64,000 nt of DNA from positions 62,001 through 126,000 of the IMG/VR virus record IMGVR_UViG_3300031823_000001. One strand, given 5' to 3'. The position numbers were made by a program, and so were the translations under genes. This DNA is from a virus. Below, piece by piece: positions 6,243-14,159 of this stretch (positions within the stretch are counted from its first letter, which is position 1; each line of letters begins with the position of its first letter). The notes below the pieces were generated by a model. The model worked only from the letters and a program-made list of their open reading frames with translations. It did no database searches and was not told the DNA's origin.

Positions 6243-6726
6243 ATTGGAGCCGCCCCCACGGTCGCCGGGTAGCCACGAGGGCAGCCGGGCGCGAGGGCGG
6301 ACTCACTGATCCCTAAGATCCTGACGGCCGAGGCCCGGCGCATCCCGCTGGTGTGAACAGCGGGCCGCCTTATCCTCGAAGTGGATACCGCAGCGAGCAT
6401 CGGGATTCTAGCTGGCGAGGTGCCCGGTACAGGACCGTCTTGCGACAGCCCCAGCCTTTAACGGCTGCTGCTCCCCGGGAGTAGCTGCATTGTCTTTCAC
6501 CACGCCGAAATCTGAGCGACCGAGGAGTACCCGCCGGTTTGTTTCATGACTCCACCAGACGGTAAGTGTCCGTAGGTCTCCTAGCCCGGACGGGTCCCCG
6601 GTCGCTGGCGGCAGGTTGGCACCCTGCCGCATTCGTGTTCCGCTGTTGAGATGTCAAATATCGAGCCGGTTACCGTCCTCGGGGCTCTCGCCCGTCGGCC
6701 GGTGGCTGTAGGACCTTGCGGTCCAG
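6243..6726. other. gap in tRNA array with a decayed tRNA-Gly-like piece
   Basis: No intact gene. Around 6575-6655 (minus strand) there is an 8-bp hairpin GCGGCAGG/CCTGCCGC with loop GTGCCAA, which would be a Gly(GCC) anticodon arm with U33. A D-arm-like piece containing CTCAACAGCGG precedes it, but acceptor strands do not pair. Near 6455-6480 is a shorter hairpin with loop GTTAAA. Both look like tRNA fossils. Confidence 0.4.
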
Positions 6727-6798
6727 CAGGGACGGAGGGGCTCGAACCCCCGGCACGCGGCTTTGGAGACCGCTGCTCTACCACTGAGCTACATCCCT
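6727..6798 (-). tRNA. tRNA-Trp(CCA)
   Basis: The stem GCGGT/GCCGC holds loop CTCCAAA, giving anticodon CCA. A1:U72 and G73 fit Trp. It is the most upstream recognisable tRNA of the array. Confidence 0.93.
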
Positions 6799-7124
6799 AT
6801 GCGCTGTTCAGTTGTACCCCGGAAACGGGAGGAGCCGCCTGCGGTTTTCTCCGCTGGCGGCTCCTGGGTGGTCCGGTTTCCCGTTACCCAGGGAGCCCCC
6901 TGCCGCTGCACGGCCTGTCTTCGGGCTGGACGGCCTTCAGGGCATGCCCTGAGAGCCAGCCCTGAGACTGGTAGCCGCGTGCGGTGGAGAAGGTCATCCC
7001 TGTCCGTTTCATGTGGTCTGCTTGCCGCCGGCCCGCTTGAACGATCCCCTCGCGGGGTCCTCCAGAGGCGGTCTCCGGCGGTTATGGGTCAACCATAGCA
7101 GCCTCTCCCGGCAAGACGCAACGC
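6799..7124. other. gap with a strong hairpin
   Basis: No gene recognised. GGAGCCGCC at 6831-6839 pairs with GGCGGCTCC at 6856-6864 around a 16-base loop. This may terminate transcription or process the tRNA precursor arriving from the right. Confidence 0.4.
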
Positions 7125-7146
7125 TATTACAGGTTTTCTTGCTAAC
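7125..7146 (+). promoter_or_regulatory. copy of the TACAGNTTTTCTTGATAA motif
   Basis: TTACAGGTTTTCTTGCTAA is nearly identical to the motif upstream of the gene at 47659. Here it overlaps the bldC-like stop codon and points into that gene's antisense strand, so its role is unclear. Confidence 0.4.
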
Positions 7147-7369
7147 TCTGCCGGGGGTCCGGGTTCTCTTCCGCCAGCAGGCGCTTCACCTCGGACTCGC
7201 GGAACCTGCGGTGCCCGCCCGGGGTGCGGACCGACCTGATCCTCGGCGGCTTCGCCGCTGCCCAGCGGGTCACCGTCTTGGGATCGACCCGGAAGAGGGC
7301 AGCCACCTCGCCGGGGGTGAGCAGCGGGTCGTCTTGGCCGTCTTTGGGCACGCGAGCAGGAACAGTCAT
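7142..7369 (-). CDS. BldC-like MerR-family DNA-binding protein
   Basis: The 75-residue protein is almost entirely one winged-helix domain with the BldC signature: LLTPGEVAALFRVDPKTVTR (about 18-37), then the wing motif TPGGHRRFRESEV (about 50-62). BldC of Streptomyces binds DNA as head-to-tail oligomers and holds back development. A phage copy could regulate early phage genes or interfere with host development. It lies between the tRNA array and the control region at 7507-7880, which it may bind. No effector domain is present, as in BldC. The family is clear; targets are inferred. Confidence 0.85.
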   Translation of the reverse strand: MTVPARVPKDGQDDPLLTPGEVAALFRVDPKTVTRWAAAKPPRIRSVRTPGGHRRFRESEVKRLLAEENPDPRQS

Positions 7370-7506
7370 GTCAGCTCCTTATGGGGACGTACGATGCTTC
7401 CCTGGCAAGATTGCCCTAAAGAGGCAGGCCAGGACTCAAGTCACATTAGCCGAGGCTGTTTTGTGACCACCGCACACCTGTGCCGCCCGCCGCCGTGCAG
7501 TATCCG

Positions 7507-7640
7507 TGCAATCTTCGTGCGGTCCGCGTGCAATCTTCGTGCGCATATGTGCAGAACGCGATTTCGGTAAAAGCTCCCCAGCAGTGACGTGTGCACATGT
7601 GCAATCTTGAAGCGTCTTATCCGCCAGAAAAATCAGGCCG
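7507..7640 (+). repeat. control element copy A
   Basis: Three GTGCAATCTT repeats, GCAGAACGCGATTTCGGTAA, the palindrome TGCACATGTGCA and a CCGCCAGAAAAATC tail occur in the same order as in the copy at 56899-57040. Confidence 0.7.
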
Positions 7641-7773
7641 AGGACGAAGGTGACTAATGCGGCTAAATTCGCAAATCGGTCACCGCGTGGGAATCAGCCC
7701 GCGTAGCTACCATTAGTTACTTGTGGTATACCAACTGTCGGCTCGCATGCGCGAGACGAGGCTTTGGGCACTT

Positions 7774-7880
7774 TCAGATTGCACATGTGCACATATCCCA
7801 GGTCAGAGTGTTTAACAGAAGACACGTTCTGCACAAAATGTGCACACCGGATTGCACAGGCCCCGCGAAGATTGCACGGC
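7774..7880 (-). repeat. control element copy B (inverted)
   Basis: This is the same element on the minus strand. Positions 7826-7860 match 56917-56951 exactly over 35 bases in inverted orientation. It faces copy A, making a large inverted arrangement. Confidence 0.75.
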
Positions 7881-8086
7881 ACCGGGCCGGCCGCGTAGGG
7901 AGGAACCTCAACACAACACCAAATACAACTATGTACTAATACTTTTTAGAAAATAAGAAGTAGTTATATACATGGTTTAGTTAGTTAGTAGTTGTTACGT
8001 CGAATACTATTTCCTAAGCTAGTTACCCGCCGGTAGCATACGGTACCGTAACCTCGCGTCCCCCTCTGGGTAGCCCTGGAAGGCTC

Positions 8087-8788
8087 ATGGCCGCCCTGAC
8101 CGAGACGCAGGAGATGATCATCTCCCCCAGCCCGGACCGGCTGATCATGCTCGTCCCCGGGCTGTCGGGGAGCCGCGCCCGGAACCTGGCCAACGCGGCA
8201 CTCCGGGAAGCGCGCCGGGTCATGCCGAAGCTGTCCGGGCAGGCGGCCAGCCGGATGTTCCCGCTGTACGGCTCGGGCTACTTCGGCATCGGCTGGCAGG
8301 ACTCCTACGTCTGGTTCCAGGAACAGGGGATCCGGCCGTTCACCATGTTCTCCCTGGCGGGCAAGACAATCCCCATGTGGATCGACGACCCGACGGGCAC
8401 CGAGCGGGAGAAGAACCCGAAGGCCCGGACCCGGGTCACCCTGTCCGGCAAGACCCAGGTGCTGATCTTCCGCAAGGCGGCCATGCCCGGCCAGATGAAA
8501 ACGGTCCGCAAGAAGGTCGCCGGAGGGACCTATGAGGAGAAGAGCGTCCCGCTGTCCTACCCTGGGGCGCCGGGCCGGATCGGCAAGCGCGAGGCTCCTG
8601 CCCCGTGGACCACCCCCGGACGGGTGGCTGGCGCTGTCGCCCGTGGCAACGTCGGGACCCGGTGGCGTCATCCGGGACTGGCGCCGCGCAAGTTCCTGAA
8701 CCACGCGGTGAGCCTCGCCGCGCAGCAGGGCGGCATCAACCCGGAGCGGATCTACGCCGCCGACCGTACCTGGAGAGCCCGGTTCTAG
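8087..8788 (+). CDS. putative neck / tail-completion protein
   Basis: The 233-residue protein has no motif I can name with certainty. It is rich in short basic segments, has an aromatic stretch (FGIGWQDSYVWFQEQ, about 65-79), and ends in a basic tail. It is the first gene of the virion operon, followed by a small protein, a terminator-like protein and the sheath. That position usually holds head-tail joining or tail-completion proteins. The start is the ATG behind CTGGAAGG. Function is inferred from position only. Confidence 0.55.
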   Translation: MAALTETQEMIISPSPDRLIMLVPGLSGSRARNLANAALREARRVMPKLSGQAASRMFPLYGSGYFGIGWQDSYVWFQEQGIRPFTMFSLAGKTIPMWIDDPTGTEREKNPKARTRVTLSGKTQVLIFRKAAMPGQMKTVRKKVAGGTYEEKSVPLSYPGAPGRIGKREAPAPWTTPGRVAGAVARGNVGTRWRHPGLAPRKFLNHAVSLAAQQGGINPERIYAADRTWRARF

Positions 8789-8867
8789 GGGAATCGGCCG
8801 CCTCCCTTAACTCCCGAGAGCCAGGGTGTCTTCTCCTGTTGCAAGCACGCAGCAGACGGAGGATGAC

Positions 8868-9092
8868 ATGTTCAAGGCAGAAAGAGACGACGAGTTCAGC
8901 GGCCACGCGGTGGTCTGCGAGCTGTCGGACGACTACAACAGGGACGGAACTGTCGTCGGTTACACGGTGGGGGAAGAGGCACTGGACGATGCGGCCGAGG
9001 TTGCCCGGTACATGAGCGGGACCGGCCGTCAGCCGCCTCAGGAGATGCGAGAGACCCTGAATTACACCGTGGCAGCCGGAGAGGAGTTCTAG
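8868..9092 (+). CDS. small acidic protein of unknown function
   Basis: A 74-residue acidic protein beginning MFKAERDDEFSG. I chose the ATG at 8868 because CGGAGGAT lies directly before it. A longer in-frame start at 8826 has no ribosome-binding site. It lies between two neck-like genes, so a minor virion or assembly role is possible. No family is recognised. Confidence 0.55.
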   Translation: MFKAERDDEFSGHAVVCELSDDYNRDGTVVGYTVGEEALDDAAEVARYMSGTGRQPPQEMRETLNYTVAAGEEF

Positions 9093-9112
9093 GCAGCCGC
9101 CCCGGAAGGTTC

Positions 9113-9760
9113 ATGACGGGCTACCTCCGGACGATCAAGACGACCGCCGTGAACGCGGTCCAGCAGTCGTTCACGTCCCGGTACCCGGAGCCCGACTCGG
9201 CCGGCGGCACCTCGGAGCAGCCGTTCGTGTCGATCGAGTACCCAGTGGAGGAGGCGCAGTACCCGGCCGTCTGGGTGGACTTCGAGACCAGCGAGCTGCG
9301 CACCGTCGGCATCGCCTACACCCAGACCGACCCGCAGAACAACGCCTACGCCCGCTGGCGGTTCACCGGGCACGCCGTGTTCACCATCGTCGCGATGACG
9401 TCCAACGAGTGCGACATGATCTTCGACCAGATGGTGTCGATGACCGCGTTCGCGGCCCAGTCCGAGTTCCCGTCGGTGTTCCGGCAGACGGTGGAGGCCG
9501 CTCCCCTGGTGGCCAGCGTGTGGTCGTTCGACACCGTGGAGGCCCGCGCGAACGCCGCCGCGCCGGGCACTCCGTGGGGCACGATGGAGGTCATCTACGA
9601 GCGCGGCTTCGCGCTCCAGGTCATCGGCGAGTTCGTCACCGACCCGTACTCGCAGGCGCTGGTCGAGCTGAGCGCGATCGACGTGGTGATGACCGAGGCG
9701 GGCTTCCCGGACTCGACGATCATCCAGATCCCTTCAGGCCAGGTCACCAACACAGGATGA
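9113..9760 (+). CDS. putative tail terminator / neck protein
   Basis: The 215-residue protein directly precedes the sheath gene. It contains an N-terminal region like small tail-terminator proteins (short helix, then strands with FVSIEYPVEEAQYPAVWVDF, about 38-57) and alternates strands throughout. In contractile phages the gene before the sheath commonly caps the tail. The ATG follows the recurring CCCCGGAAGG site by a few bases. Assigned by position and size; sequence family not recognised. Confidence 0.55.
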   Translation: MTGYLRTIKTTAVNAVQQSFTSRYPEPDSAGGTSEQPFVSIEYPVEEAQYPAVWVDFETSELRTVGIAYTQTDPQNNAYARWRFTGHAVFTIVAMTSNECDMIFDQMVSMTAFAAQSEFPSVFRQTVEAAPLVASVWSFDTVEARANAAAPGTPWGTMEVIYERGFALQVIGEFVTDPYSQALVELSAIDVVMTEAGFPDSTIIQIPSGQVTNTG

Positions 9761-9822
9761 TCAGGTCCCTGCTGCCCCGGAAGGAGTGACCACCAGGGCT
9801 GCAAGCGGGAAAGGGACATTTG

Positions 9823-11364
9823 GTGACGATTCCGTCCTTTACGTCATATCAGCCACCGCAAGTGTATGTAACGGACACTTCGATCCCGATCGTCGTGACC
9901 CCGCTGGTGCCCTCCACGGTCCTGACCCTCGTCGGCCCGGCGCTCGGCTACCGCACCGCCGTCCAGTCGCTGCTGCTCTACGCGGCCACCGCGACCGGCC
10001 TGACCTACACGGGCGTGTTCACCACCGCCCAGTCGGGGCCGCCCGTCGTCACGGCCCCGGTGGTCAGCACCCTGACCGGGACGATCCTCACCGTGGGCGT
10101 GGACTACGAGCTGACGGTGACCGCCGACCCGTCGGGCAACGCCGGGCTGGCCACCACGACGATCACCCGGGTCAACACGAGCACGAACGTCTCCGACGGC
10201 CAGCAGGTCTCGGTCACCTACAACTACGCCGACGCCGGCTACTACGCGCCGCAGGTCTTCTACGACCAGCAGAGCGTCATCAACGCCTACGGGCAGCCGT
10301 TCCTGTCGTCGGTGCCGGTGGCCCCGAACGCCTCCCAGGTGGCGAACCCGCTGTCGTGCGCCGCGCAGATCGCGTTCAGCAACGGGGCGACCACGCTGAT
10401 CTGCGTGGCCTGCAACCCGGCCGACGGGTCCCTGGAGCAGCAGCTCACCGCCGCGTACGCCAAGGTGGCGACCACCCCGGCGGCGACGATCGTGGTGCCC
10501 GTCTTCACCGACGACCTGACCCCGAGTTCGGGCACGGTCGCGGCCGAGGCGCAGTCGCTGGCGCAGGCGCTGAACACCGCGATGGTGACCGCGTACAACG
10601 ACGGGTTCCCCAGGATCGGCTTCTTCGGCCTGCCGAGGAACTACAGCGAGGGCGACATCCCGTTGCCGACGCTGGCGGCGAACATCGCCAGCCGCCGCCT
10701 GGTGCTCGCCTACCCGGAGATCGTGCTGCTCTACAACACGGCGACGAGCACGACGTTCCAGGCGTCGGGCTGCTACCTGGCGGTGGCGCTCGGCGCGGTC
10801 CTGTCGTCCCTGCCGGTCAACACCGGCATCACCAACCAGACGGTGCGGGGGACCGGCGGCCTGCCGCAGGCCGAGGTCACCCTGATGACCAACGCGTTCA
10901 TGAACACGGTCGCGGCTTCGGGCGTGTCGGTGTGCTCGCTGAACTACGCGGGGGCGCTGACCTGCCGCCAGGGCCTGACCACTGACATGTCGGCGATCAA
11001 CCGCCAGGAGATCTCGGTGGTGCGCCAGTCCGACTCGCTGTTCGTGGCGGTCAGCCAGGGCCTGATGAACGCGGGCCTGATCGGCCAGCCGATCACGGCG
11101 AACACGGTCAGCGCGGTGCAGGAGGCGGTTCTCGGCATCCTGGAGGGCGCGGTCACCCAGCAGGTGATCATCAGCTACACGAACCTGACGGTGCAGCAGC
11201 AGGCGTACCCGGGCGGCAACCCGACCATCATGAGCGTGACTTTCCAGTACCTGCCGGCGATGCCGCTGAATTTCATCACCGTGCAGATGTCGATCGACCT
11301 CTCGGGCGGCCTGGTGGCCACCCAGTCGCAGCAGAACGCCTCGGGCACCGGGACAGGCGCCTAA
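9823..11364 (+). CDS. contractile tail sheath protein
   Basis: The 513-residue protein polymerises around the tube and contracts on infection. It has the usual sheath layout: an N-terminal PQVYVTDTSIPIVV strand, a variable insertion domain (about 45-150), and a conserved C-terminal domain with a GITNQTVRG-type loop (about 331) and a final strand for subunit linking (INRQEISVVRQSDSLFVAVSQ and FQYLPAMPLNFITV). The start is GTG 9823 or TTG 9820; GGGAAAGGG favours 9823. It shows the phage is a myovirus. The tube gene should follow directly but is separated by a minus-strand island. Confidence 0.88.
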   Translation: MTIPSFTSYQPPQVYVTDTSIPIVVTPLVPSTVLTLVGPALGYRTAVQSLLLYAATATGLTYTGVFTTAQSGPPVVTAPVVSTLTGTILTVGVDYELTVTADPSGNAGLATTTITRVNTSTNVSDGQQVSVTYNYADAGYYAPQVFYDQQSVINAYGQPFLSSVPVAPNASQVANPLSCAAQIAFSNGATTLICVACNPADGSLEQQLTAAYAKVATTPAATIVVPVFTDDLTPSSGTVAAEAQSLAQALNTAMVTAYNDGFPRIGFFGLPRNYSEGDIPLPTLAANIASRRLVLAYPEIVLLYNTATSTTFQASGCYLAVALGAVLSSLPVNTGITNQTVRGTGGLPQAEVTLMTNAFMNTVAASGVSVCSLNYAGALTCRQGLTTDMSAINRQEISVVRQSDSLFVAVSQGLMNAGLIGQPITANTVSAVQEAVLGILEGAVTQQVIISYTNLTVQQQAYPGGNPTIMSVTFQYLPAMPLNFITVQMSIDLSGGLVATQSQQNASGTGTGA

Positions 11365-11371
11365 CTAGCGT

Positions 11372-11782
11372 TCACCACTGGGCGTCCTCGGCTTCCTCGG
11401 CATCGCTGACCGGCCTCCAGCGGGACGACTGGTCTGTCCAGGGGAGGGCCAGGCCGTCTCCCTTGGTGCGCGGCACCAGGTGCACGTGCAAGTGGAAGAC
11501 CGACTGGGTGGCCTCGGCGCCGGCGGAGGTGATCAGGTTGAAGGACCTGATGCCGTTCATTCCCGCCCAGCGGGAGGCGTGTTCTACGGCGAGCCCGGCT
11601 CCGTAGGGCCCGTTTCGCGGGTCGGCGGCGCTTTCGACGTGGGTGGTCGGCACGAACAGCAGGTGCCCCGGGGTGACCGGGTCCAGCGGCTCGAACCAGA
11701 CGATGCTCGGCTGCATCTCCGGCTTTACGAAGGCTTCGTATTCCCCGTGCTCGATGCGCAGGCAGAACGGGCAGCCCATCAC
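11372..11782 (-). CDS. HIT-family nucleotide hydrolase/transferase
   Basis: The 136-residue protein carries the histidine-triad motif FHLHVHLVP (about 97-105), the active site of nucleotide hydrolases and transferases acting on phosphoramidates or adenylylated compounds. CPFC near the N-terminus may bind zinc, as in many HIT proteins. It is the last gene of a minus-strand operon inserted between sheath and tube and overlaps the gene before it by four bases. The substrate is not known. It may process nucleotides during infection. Confidence 0.88.
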   Translation of the reverse strand: MMGCPFCLRIEHGEYEAFVKPEMQPSIVWFEPLDPVTPGHLLFVPTTHVESAADPRNGPYGAGLAVEHASRWAGMNGIRSFNLITSAGAEATQSVFHLHVHLVPRTKGDGLALPWTDQSSRWRPVSDAEEAEDAQW

Positions 11783-11976
11783 GGCACGATCGCCTGCCGC
11801 TCGTGCTCGGCGGCCGTCTGCTCTCGGACGGCGTCGGCGACGTCGAGCAGTGCCCAGCCGACGGCGGTGAGCGCGCCGGCGATGTCTCCCAGTCCGACCC
11901 GGCCGGTGGCTCCCAGGCCTTCCTCGACGGCGTGCAGCATGGCGTCGGCTGCCGCGCGGGGGTGCTGGTTGGTCAT
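11779..11976 (-). CDS. small alanine-rich helical protein
   Basis: The 65-residue protein is strongly alanine-rich and helical (GALTAVGWALLDVADAVREQ, about 35-54). It overlaps the HIT gene by ATGA and has GGAGGAATC right before its ATG. No family is recognised; its place in the operon supports that it is translated. Confidence 0.55.
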   Translation of the reverse strand: MTNQHPRAAADAMLHAVEEGLGATGRVGLGDIAGALTAVGWALLDVADAVREQTAAEHERQAIVP

Positions 11977-12245
11977 GATTCCTCCTGGCTGGGCTTACGG
12001 TCGAATTCCGGGCGGCTGACCCCGGCCGGCCACTTCTCCTGGCAGCCGCGCCTTTGGCATCGCAGGATCACCGGGACTGACCCCGCCTGGACTGTCGTGT
12101 CGGTGCGTTCGAGGTCGAACTTGCTGGTGGCCAGTATGGTGCGCGAGCAGGAGGCGAAGATCTTGTCGCGGACTATGTGGTAGCGGCGCGCTGTGCCGGG
12201 GTGGTTGTAGCTGGTGGCGTCGCGCATCGCCGCCCGGTAGCTCAT
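11973..12245 (-). CDS. small cysteine-containing protein
   Basis: The 90-residue basic protein has CQRRGC (about 63-68) and another Cys near 33, possibly a small metal site. It ends in SQEES because the stop overlaps the shared ribosome-binding junction of the next gene. Function unknown. Confidence 0.55.
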   Translation of the reverse strand: MSYRAAMRDATSYNHPGTARRYHIVRDKIFASCSRTILATSKFDLERTDTTVQAGSVPVILRCQRRGCQEKWPAGVSRPEFDRKPSQEES

Positions 12246-12565
12246 GATTCCTCCTGGCCGGCGGCGAACCGGGACCTGATCCTGGTGCGGATCTCCCGCG
12301 AATCCATTACCTGCTGCCCGGCTTCCCGCCAGGTGACAGGGACGGCCCCGGCCTTTATGGCGGCGAGGCGCTTGGACTCGGTGACGTCGTAGTGCTGCAT
12401 GGGCCAGGGCTTGTCCTGGAACCAGGAGCGGTGCAGCCCGATCTTCGCGGCGAGGGCGTGCAGTTCCTCGATGTCGTCGTCGGGCCCGACGGTGAGGTGG
12501 GACCAGCGGGCGGTGATGCGGCCGACGGTGGCCTTCTGCCGCCAGTCGTCTACGTAGACGGTCAT
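12242..12565 (-). CDS. DUF4031-family protein
   Basis: The 107-residue protein begins MTVYVDDW and continues with WSHLTVGPDDDIEELHALAA (about 22-41) and WFQDKPWPMQHYDVTESKR, the DUF4031 pattern. The family is common in actinobacteria and phages but has no established function. The ATG at 12565 is chosen because GGAGGAATC precedes it and it overlaps the upstream HNH gene by ATGA. An upstream in-frame extension is unlikely to be used. Confidence 0.75.
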   Translation of the reverse strand: MTVYVDDWRQKATVGRITARWSHLTVGPDDDIEELHALAAKIGLHRSWFQDKPWPMQHYDVTESKRLAAIKAGAVPVTWREAGQQVMDSREIRTRIRSRFAAGQEES

Positions 12566-13440
12566 GATTCCTCCTGGTCGGTGACGTGGGCGTAGGAACG
12601 GCGGCTGAGGATATTGCCGAGGGCGGCTTCCTTGATGCCGAAGCGCCCGGCTAGAACGGAGCGCTTCATTCCCTCGGCCCCGAGCCGCCGGATCTCGCGG
12701 ATCTGCTCGTCCGTGAACCGCGCATCGCTGCGGCGCGAGCGTGCCTTCGGCATGTCCCGGCAGATGATCGAGATGTTCGAGTGGTGAACGCCGAACTGCA
12801 ACCCGAGTTCGTGGATGCTCTTCCCCTCGGCTCGCAGGCGCCTGATCTCTGCGGCTTGAGGTGCGGTGAGCTTCCCGCCTGACATGCGGCGCTCGTGGGG
12901 AGCGATCGGCGGAGGATCGGTGATCCATCCCCAGCTCTTGCCCGAGAGCGCGAGCTGGACAGTGTCGAGCTTGCGGTCCAGTTCGGCGGCGATCTTCGGC
13001 GCACTCAGGCCGCCCCGGTAGAGAGTGCGGGCCTTGCGCACTAGGTCGGGACTCAGTGCGTCCTGGCCGCCGATCCCGAGAGACCGGCGCCTGATCGCCT
13101 TGTCGCGGTTATTGTCCGCGACGCTCCCGTCCCTGATGTGCAGCGGACGGCAGCAGGGCGGGTTGTCGCAGTCATGCCTTCCGATCACCGGCATGTACCC
13201 GTGCACCAGGTAGAAGGCGACTCTCTGGGCGTTGACTGTTCCCTTGCGTCCGGTGAGCGGGTTGATCATGCTGACGGCCCCGTAGTTCCCTCTCGGGCGC
13301 TTCCGGGTGGCTCTGAGGAACTCCCAGCAGGACTCGTCGTCGTCGATGATGTTGACCTTCGGCCAAAACTGCCTGTCGGGACCGGGAAGAGTTGTGAGCT
13401 GGCCGTCTCGGAGGACCTGCTCGTACTCGATGATGTTCAC
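12562..13440 (-). CDS. HNH homing endonuclease with three helix-turn-helix repeats
   Basis: The 292-residue protein has an HNH core (HDCDNPPCCRPLHI, about 84-97, then DNNRD) and three C-terminal DNA-reading repeats, each a helix-turn-helix of about 40 residues (about 125-165, 185-220, 235-275). This is the layout of freestanding phage homing endonucleases. It starts at GTG 13440, seven bases after TAGTAT, so it is probably leaderless. The earlier upstream extension lacks HNH content. It sits 60 bases from, and divergent to, the tube gene, whose reading frame is broken near its start. The target site is inferred to be the tube gene. Confidence 0.85.
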   Translation of the reverse strand: MNIIEYEQVLRDGQLTTLPGPDRQFWPKVNIIDDDESCWEFLRATRKRPRGNYGAVSMINPLTGRKGTVNAQRVAFYLVHGYMPVIGRHDCDNPPCCRPLHIRDGSVADNNRDKAIRRRSLGIGGQDALSPDLVRKARTLYRGGLSAPKIAAELDRKLDTVQLALSGKSWGWITDPPPIAPHERRMSGGKLTAPQAAEIRRLRAEGKSIHELGLQFGVHHSNISIICRDMPKARSRRSDARFTDEQIREIRRLGAEGMKRSVLAGRFGIKEAALGNILSRRSYAHVTDQEES

Positions 13441-13447
13441 GAACCCA

Positions 13448-13453
13448 ATACTA
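13448..13453 (-). promoter_or_regulatory. -10 box TAGTAT, leaderless HNH start
   Basis: TAGTAT on the minus strand ends seven bases before the GTG start of the HNH gene, placing the likely transcription start at the start codon. Confidence 0.4.
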
Positions 13454-13499
13454 TCTTGCGAGAGATGGTGTGGCGCGAGGAACGTCCAGAGAGGGGGTG

Positions 13500-14059
13500 G
13501 TGACCACGGCCTCCACGCAAGCGAGAGTAGTCGGATCAGGCTACACTGTGCTGTCATACAACAGCCAGCCTATCGCTTACTGTGAGGGCTGGTTAATTGT
13601 GAGGATAGTGGGCAACGCGCTTTCAGCGATGTCGGCCAGCCTTATCAATTCATCCAGCCCATTGGTGCCGAGCACCCGGTCGAGATTGCCACGTCGCGCG
13701 TGATCTCCGGCGGCACGGTGATGATCACCATCCGCGAGTTGTGGAACCAGCCCGTGTGGTGGCAGCTCGCCGGGCTGACCGGCACCTGGGACATGGTGGA
13801 CATCTTCACCGCCCTGGCGGCCAACCCTAACTACGTCACCGCGTCGATGATTATCAAGCCGCCCGGTACGGAAAGCAACTCGGGTTCCTGGCGAGGCAAG
13901 GTATACCAGAACGTGACAGTCGTAGACATTAACGACGGCGAAACGGTTACCGTCGGGGCTCTGGCGGTCACTAAGGGTATTACCTTCGCGTACACCCACT
14001 ACGTGCCCCTCAACAGCAACCAGTACGGCGCTGGCCTGCTGGGAACCGCCACCGCCTGA
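13500..14059 (+). CDS. tail tube protein, frame interrupted by a 17-nt insertion
   Basis: The tube forms the inner tail channel. The N-terminus (TQARVVGSGYTVLSYNSQPI) reads in one frame to 13586. The rest (EDSGQRAFSDVGQPYQFIQP... to LLGTATA) reads in the -1 frame from about 13601. Removing 17 nt, 13581-13597, restores one 180-residue protein with a continuous tube-like sequence. The insertion is flanked by the direct repeat TGTGAGG. If uncorrected, the first frame runs to a stop at 13701. The GTG start follows GAGAGGGGGT. The protein must be made for a working tail, so bypass, frameshifting or a dead copy should be considered. Confidence 0.75.
13581..13597 (+). repeat. 17-nt repeat-flanked insertion in the tube gene
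   Basis: TGTGAGG occurs at 13581-13587 and 13598-13604. The first copy with the next ten bases is the exact segment whose removal restores the tube frame. The codons TGT GAG are matched on both sides, as take-off and landing codons would be in a ribosomal bypass. Confidence 0.8.
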
Positions 14060-14159
14060 TCCCGGGACAATGCCAGCATTACCAAGGAACCTGGTATTCC
14101 TTCTGGTGCCGATGATAAAATTCCTCTTTGCCTGCCAAGGTAAAGCACAAGGAGGAAAA

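Larger units (their letters stand above)
7370..8086. promoter_or_regulatory. large control region between divergent genes
   Basis: About 700 bases without a convincing gene separate bldC from the virion genes. It holds convergent copies of a repeated element (7507-7640 and 7774-7880) built from GTGCAATCTT, TGTGCACATGTGCA palindromes and GAAC-N4-TTC dyads. Next comes an unusually AT-rich tract (about 7915-8020) in a GC-rich genome. It is a candidate replication origin or master operator for the late genes. Confidence 0.55.

Noticed and set aside
7694-7882. 62-residue minus-strand open frame in the control region
   Set aside because: It lies across repeat copy B, has no ribosome-binding site and an unlikely composition.
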